From NCBI RefSeq assembly GCF_028554725.1, contig NC_071667.1:67309501-67373500 (forward strand): a stretch of 64,000 nt of DNA, given 5' to 3'. How positions within the stretch are numbered: the first letter of the stretch is position 1; every line of letters starts with the position of its first letter. Both the position numbers and the translations under genes were made by a program. Positions 60,725-64,000 of this stretch are shown here, in pieces. The notes under the pieces are model-generated. The model saw only the letters and a program-made list of their open reading frames with translations. It did no database searches and was not told the origin of the DNA. This stretch comes from Zeugodacus cucurbitae (Eukaryota > Arthropoda > Insecta > Diptera > Tephritidae).

Positions 60725-61115
60725 CCGCGGTTTTTTACAGTTTTTTTCTTCAAGTATTGTGTATAATATTTATTTTGTGTTTATCAACATTGCAGTTGCA
60801 AGCAAAAAGCCGGCAATAAACATTTACATATTTACATATAAGTAATTACAATAAACAGACAGTAAATTTTATAGAGTGTGATTCGTAGAAATCAAACTCA
60901 AGTGAACTGCTCAAGTGCAAAATGATACGCTACTAAAAAGCGCGACGAATTCAACAAGTGCTTACAACGAGCACGCAAGCACAAATAAACACCCACACAA
61001 CCTGCAACAAAGGCACCGCTTCAAGCGCCCACCTAACATACAGCAACGACACCTTAAACTCACACCAACAAACCAACCAGCAGTCAACCAGCCATCAGCA
61101 ATTAAACATTTCAAC
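60725..61115 (+). other. Probable 5' untranslated region
   Basis: A-rich with AAGTGAA phrases typical of fly 5' UTRs. It contains a minimal upstream frame (ATGATACGCTACTAA at 60922). Acceptor-like TTTTTTACAG (to 60740) and ATTGCAG (to 60796) mean an upstream exon might also be spliced in here. The reading frame is open upstream of 61116 but contains no in-frame ATG. Confidence 0.45.
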
Positions 61116-61776
61116 ATGCCACGCCCACGCTATGCTGCACGCCTACGCCTACTACTCAATTTGTTGCTCTTCGCCGCCATTATCGGCGAACATCGCGGCG
61201 CTGCTGCTGCAGGCGTTGCCATCGACCCAGAACTTTCATCGCCATCACCATTCACCATTGCACCGACCGCTTCGCTGCCAACAGCAGCACCAACATCATT
61301 AACACCAACCACAACAACACCTAATTCAGTGCCAAATGCCAGCATTGCTGGAGGTGGCGGCGCCAAGTTTGCCAATGACGATGGCAGCACAACGACCGCC
61401 AGCAATATTTTGGATGTGAACGCTTATGCGGTGAATGGCGTCATCTTGGACACCAATAATGTGATCGCCGCTGTTGCCGATGATGATGATAGCGATACCG
61501 TTGAGACTGATTATCAGCTTCCAGCTGTTGCGCCCACCTCACCCGCTTCCGTGGAGCAGCAGGACCAACCACTTGTGCCACCCACCACGCTGTCATTTGC
61601 CAATATTGCGCCCGCCAGCGGTTTGGATAGCGATTTGTATAACAGCGGTGGTGGTATTGCTGTTGGTGGTGGCGGCGGCAGCATTACCGGCTTCGACCTA
61701 GGCGATTTGGATAGCAAGACGGCGACCACGTCAGGTGATGCCACACCGCCGTATGCAGCTGTGGATGAGAAATACG
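61116..61776 (+). CDS. First coding exon of a secreted or membrane protein (unrecognised)
   Basis: I do not recognise the gene. The start at 61116 sits in TCAACATGCC, a good fly start context, and is the first in-frame ATG. The exon encodes 220 residues plus one base. Residues 1-11 are basic (PRPRYAARLR), 12-23 hydrophobic (LLLNLLLFAAII) and 24-33 a small-residue cleavage region, so this is a clear signal peptide. Residues 41-100 are Ser/Thr/Pro/Ala-rich and mucin-like, with one N-glycosylation sequon at N74. Residues 122-127 are acidic (DDDDSD), and 178-190 are Gly-rich. No folded domain is reached. The likely donor TACG|GTAAAT at 61776/61777 is in phase 1, common before extracellular modules such as Ig domains. 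Reading through instead gives a stop at 61823 after 15 more unremarkable residues. Gene identity needs the next exons. Confidence 0.75.
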
Positions 61777-63242
61777 GTAAATATGCAAATTTGAAATGCT
61801 GCGCGCAGCAATTTTTCAATTGAGCTTTCATTTTTTATATGATTGGGAATATGCATCGTTACATATACATATTCATATATATTCCTAGATATATATAAAA
61901 TACTTTAGGTTGGTGTGGCTTAAGAATATTTGGATGGTTCCTTAGTGTCTTAAAAATTAAATCTCGGCACCGAAATACCGCTATGAAGCTCTTGTGGTTC
62001 AGAAACTTCATGGATATCTGATCTTATTATCTTCACAACACCATACCTACTAAAAGGAAAATTTTATAAAGTTAACATTTTTTAATATTATATTTAAAAT
62101 ATTTGTCAAAGCTTTTCAAAAACTTTTATTTGAAAAAATTGCATTTTAAAAGCTCATTTAATATGCAACTCTGTTGATAATTTTAAACTTTAAACGGCAA
62201 TTCTATTAGATACATGAACTCCGAAAGCTTTACGATCGGCTAGTTAGTGTCCTAAAGCTCAGACAAGAAAAGTGCTGTATATGAAAGCTCGAATTACTGG
62301 TAGCTTAGTAAAGTTTTTAAAAGCTTTTATAGAGCTTTGCTAGTATGACGTCCCCTAAAGCTTACTCTAAACTTTTATTTTCATTTATACCTTTAAACTT
62401 AAAATTTTCTGTGCTTAAAGCTGAATGGATTAAGATTTTTATATTACACTCAAGAAGGCAATACCGAAAAATGTGTCATAATTAATATTCCCTCGTGCTT
62501 TTTCTGCATAAAAGTGTACAATTGTTCGATTTCACAAGCCATAACCCGATTTATTTACTGTAATTACATATATACTTTTATAAATATTTACACATATGTA
62601 TTTACACGTTGCTCCGTTGCACTTTGGTTTTCAACATCAGCAAATCGCATTGAAATCGTTACAACAAACACTACTGGAAATTGCTTTGTACTCCATTGAT
62701 TTTTATAAATATTCTTTTATGCATTTCTGTTTATATATAAAATTATATAATTTATATGTCCATAAGTATGTGTATATGAGTACACAATGTTTGTTCTGAG
62801 TTGATAAATATGTGCATTCAAACCAAGAGATACAGATGTATGTCTGTATGTCATTCACTGCATTTGAATGCACAATAAATCAACGAGAATTTGTAATCAC
62901 TTTGTTGTTGTTGCTTAATAAAACAACAATTGCTGATAGAATTACTGAGTCACCCAAGCCACTGGCGGATGCAAGTCTACTATCTGCACATTATTTCATT
63001 GACGTTAGCTGGTGCACAATGCATAAATGAAAGGGTCTATAATATATTATATATGTTATATTAAATATGGAAAATACTGATAAAGCCGCTCTGCTCCCAC
63101 CTAATGCATTCTACTAAAGGTTTACTTCATACAAGTATACATATTTGCATCACTGATTTATTTATATTTTTATTGTGAAATTATTTACGAGAATTTTCGA
63201 AATCTTTAGAACAGTCGAACATTTGTTTTCCAGTAGGGTCTG

Positions 63243-63364
63243 TGACAGTTTTTGTTACACAAGAGTAATATTAATAGTGAAAATGTTTGAGTTATTAAGT
63301 TCTAGCAGACCTTGTCATTGAACTGTCACTGTCATTACAACAAACTTTGTCATTACAACTGTCA
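63243..63364. promoter_or_regulatory. Second TGACA/TGTCA cluster
   Basis: Six copies of the core in about 120 bp: one TGACA and five TGTCA. Part is a small tandem repeat (TGTCATTACAAC twice). It echoes the larger cluster at 26872-27087 and has the same possible meaning. Confidence 0.35.
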
Positions 63365-63422
63365 CTATCACTAATGATGTTACAGCCTCTTTCTTCTGGT
63401 ATTTCGCTTGAGCGAACAAGCT

Positions 63423-63560
63423 TATACATAAGTATTTCGAGTCACTTGGATCAATACAATGGCAATGAGTACGCCTAACTGTATCAAAATGGCACAGATA
63501 GTGCTAATTAAGCCCGAACTATTACAGGGCAGCACTCCTACCTACCTTCCTACCCCTAAC
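63423..63560 (+). mobile_element. 3' tail of a non-LTR retrotransposon
   Basis: ATGGCACAGATAGTGCTAAT followed by TAAGCCCGAAC and a tail CCTACCTACCTTCCTACC corresponds to the 3' end of the remnant at 24420-25075, where the minus strand reads ATGGCGCATCTAGCGTTAAT, TGAGCCGG and CTACCTACCTACC. Only the tail is left. Confidence 0.5.
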
Positions 63561-63878
63561 TGTATTAAATTTCGAAATTATGTTTTTAAATAATGACTAA
63601 GAAACCAGCTTATGAATAATTAACTGTGACTGATATTTTTTGGCTTCCTTATATATACAATTTAAAATCCATTCGACTACTTTTTCTAGTATATCAAATC
63701 TATAAATACCTTTTATAATATTTAGAGCTTTTCTGTCCATTTAAATTTATACAAAACCCATTATTCTGTCATTTGGTATGACTGTGATGTTAGTATATCA
63801 ACTTAGTTCTTATTCATTGAGACTTCTCGGTACTTTGGTACCCTTTTGAAGTAATTTGGTAGAGACATTTAAGATATA

Positions 63879-64000
63879 TTAGGTCTACAACTTCGCTTCC
63901 GCCGTTTTTTTTTTTGTAAATTTAAGGCTTTTTTGTATAAAAACAGTTACAAAAATGTTATTCAAAATATTGGCCGTCGCTAGCTGCTACTTTTGACCAT
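63879..64000 (-). pseudogene. mariner element end with transposase C-terminus, cut by window edge
   Basis: The terminal repeat begins TTAGGTCTACAACTTCGCTT after a TA-rich target. Inside, the minus strand ends a reading frame with WSKVAASDGQYFE and stop at 63958-63960, the typical C-terminus of a mariner transposase. The rest of the element lies beyond the window, so whether it is intact cannot be told. The relic at 30692 shares this end. Confidence 0.85.

Larger units (their letters stand above)
61777..63878 (+). other. Start of the following intron, no further exon seen
   Basis: AT-rich non-coding DNA with many AAAGCTT/AAAGCTC words near 62110-62420. No second exon with protein-like sequence is found before the end. 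Confidence 0.55.

Noticed and set aside
60915..61115. Upstream extension of the 61-kb coding frame
   Set aside because: The frame is open but has no ATG before 61116, and the residues are low-complexity N/Q/T/H typical of translated UTR.
61130..61831. Minus-strand frames opposite the coding exon
   Set aside because: GC-rich shadow frames of the real + strand exon, made of Gly/Pro/Val runs.
1..64000. A previously undescribed multi-gene system
   Set aside because: Only one host coding exon is supported; everything else is repeats, mobile-element remains or non-coding DNA.

Overview
The window looks like dipteran nuclear DNA, most likely from a tephritid-type fruit fly (inferred, not proven). 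It is AT-rich, rich in CA, CAA and CAG microsatellites, and contains mariner/Tc1 fossils, I/R1-type non-LTR fragments and rolling-circle (Helentron/DINE-like) non-autonomous elements of the kind common in flies. There are no operons, no rRNA and no clear tRNA gene. Almost all of the 64 kb is intronic or intergenic.

The only convincing host gene is on the + strand near the right end. A coding exon at 61116-61776 opens with a well-placed ATG, encodes a signal peptide and then a Thr/Pro/Ala/Gly-rich acidic ectodomain. It ends in the open at a plausible splice donor, so the rest lies beyond the window. A TATA box at 60694 and an unusual GCGC-rich island at 60361-60660 sit just upstream. A second promoter or 5' UTR-like zone, GC-richer with GAGA tracts, lies at 50690-53380. 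A textbook recursive splice (ratcheting) signal at 8037/8038, also on the + strand, suggests that much of the window is a long 5' intron of this or another + strand gene.

Layout: 2.1-3.4 kb degenerate AT-rich ~110-bp tandem array; 5.3-6.0 kb TTAA-flanked MITE; 8.2-9.1 kb Helentron-like element with a 154-bp internal array; 10.1-10.9 kb non-LTR RNase H remnant; 13.0-15.2 kb cluster of three different dead Tc1/mariner elements; 18.3-19.2 kb and, inverted, 32.9-33.7 kb two copies of a second Helentron-like family; 20.6-21.8 kb ACTCA-rich cryptic repeat; 24.4-25.1 kb second non-LTR remnant; 26.9-27.1 kb dense TGACA cluster; 28.6-29.5 kb AT island; 30.7 kb and 63.9 kb ends of one mariner family; 30.9-31.3 kb 21-bp minisatellite; 35.9-36.6 kb TTAATTG-rich tract; 41.6-42.3, 48.9-49.6 and 56.8-57.3 kb further members of the TTAA MITE family; 50.7-53.4 kb promoter-like zone; 60.4-61.8 kb gene start.

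Nothing here forms a multi-gene system. The points most worth following are the recursive splice site, the four-member TTAA MITE family carrying an AAAATGGCGGC motif, the TGACA cluster, the GCGC island at the promoter, and the micro-inversion inside a dead Tc1 transposase. Family names were assigned by reading motifs by eye; no database search was possible.
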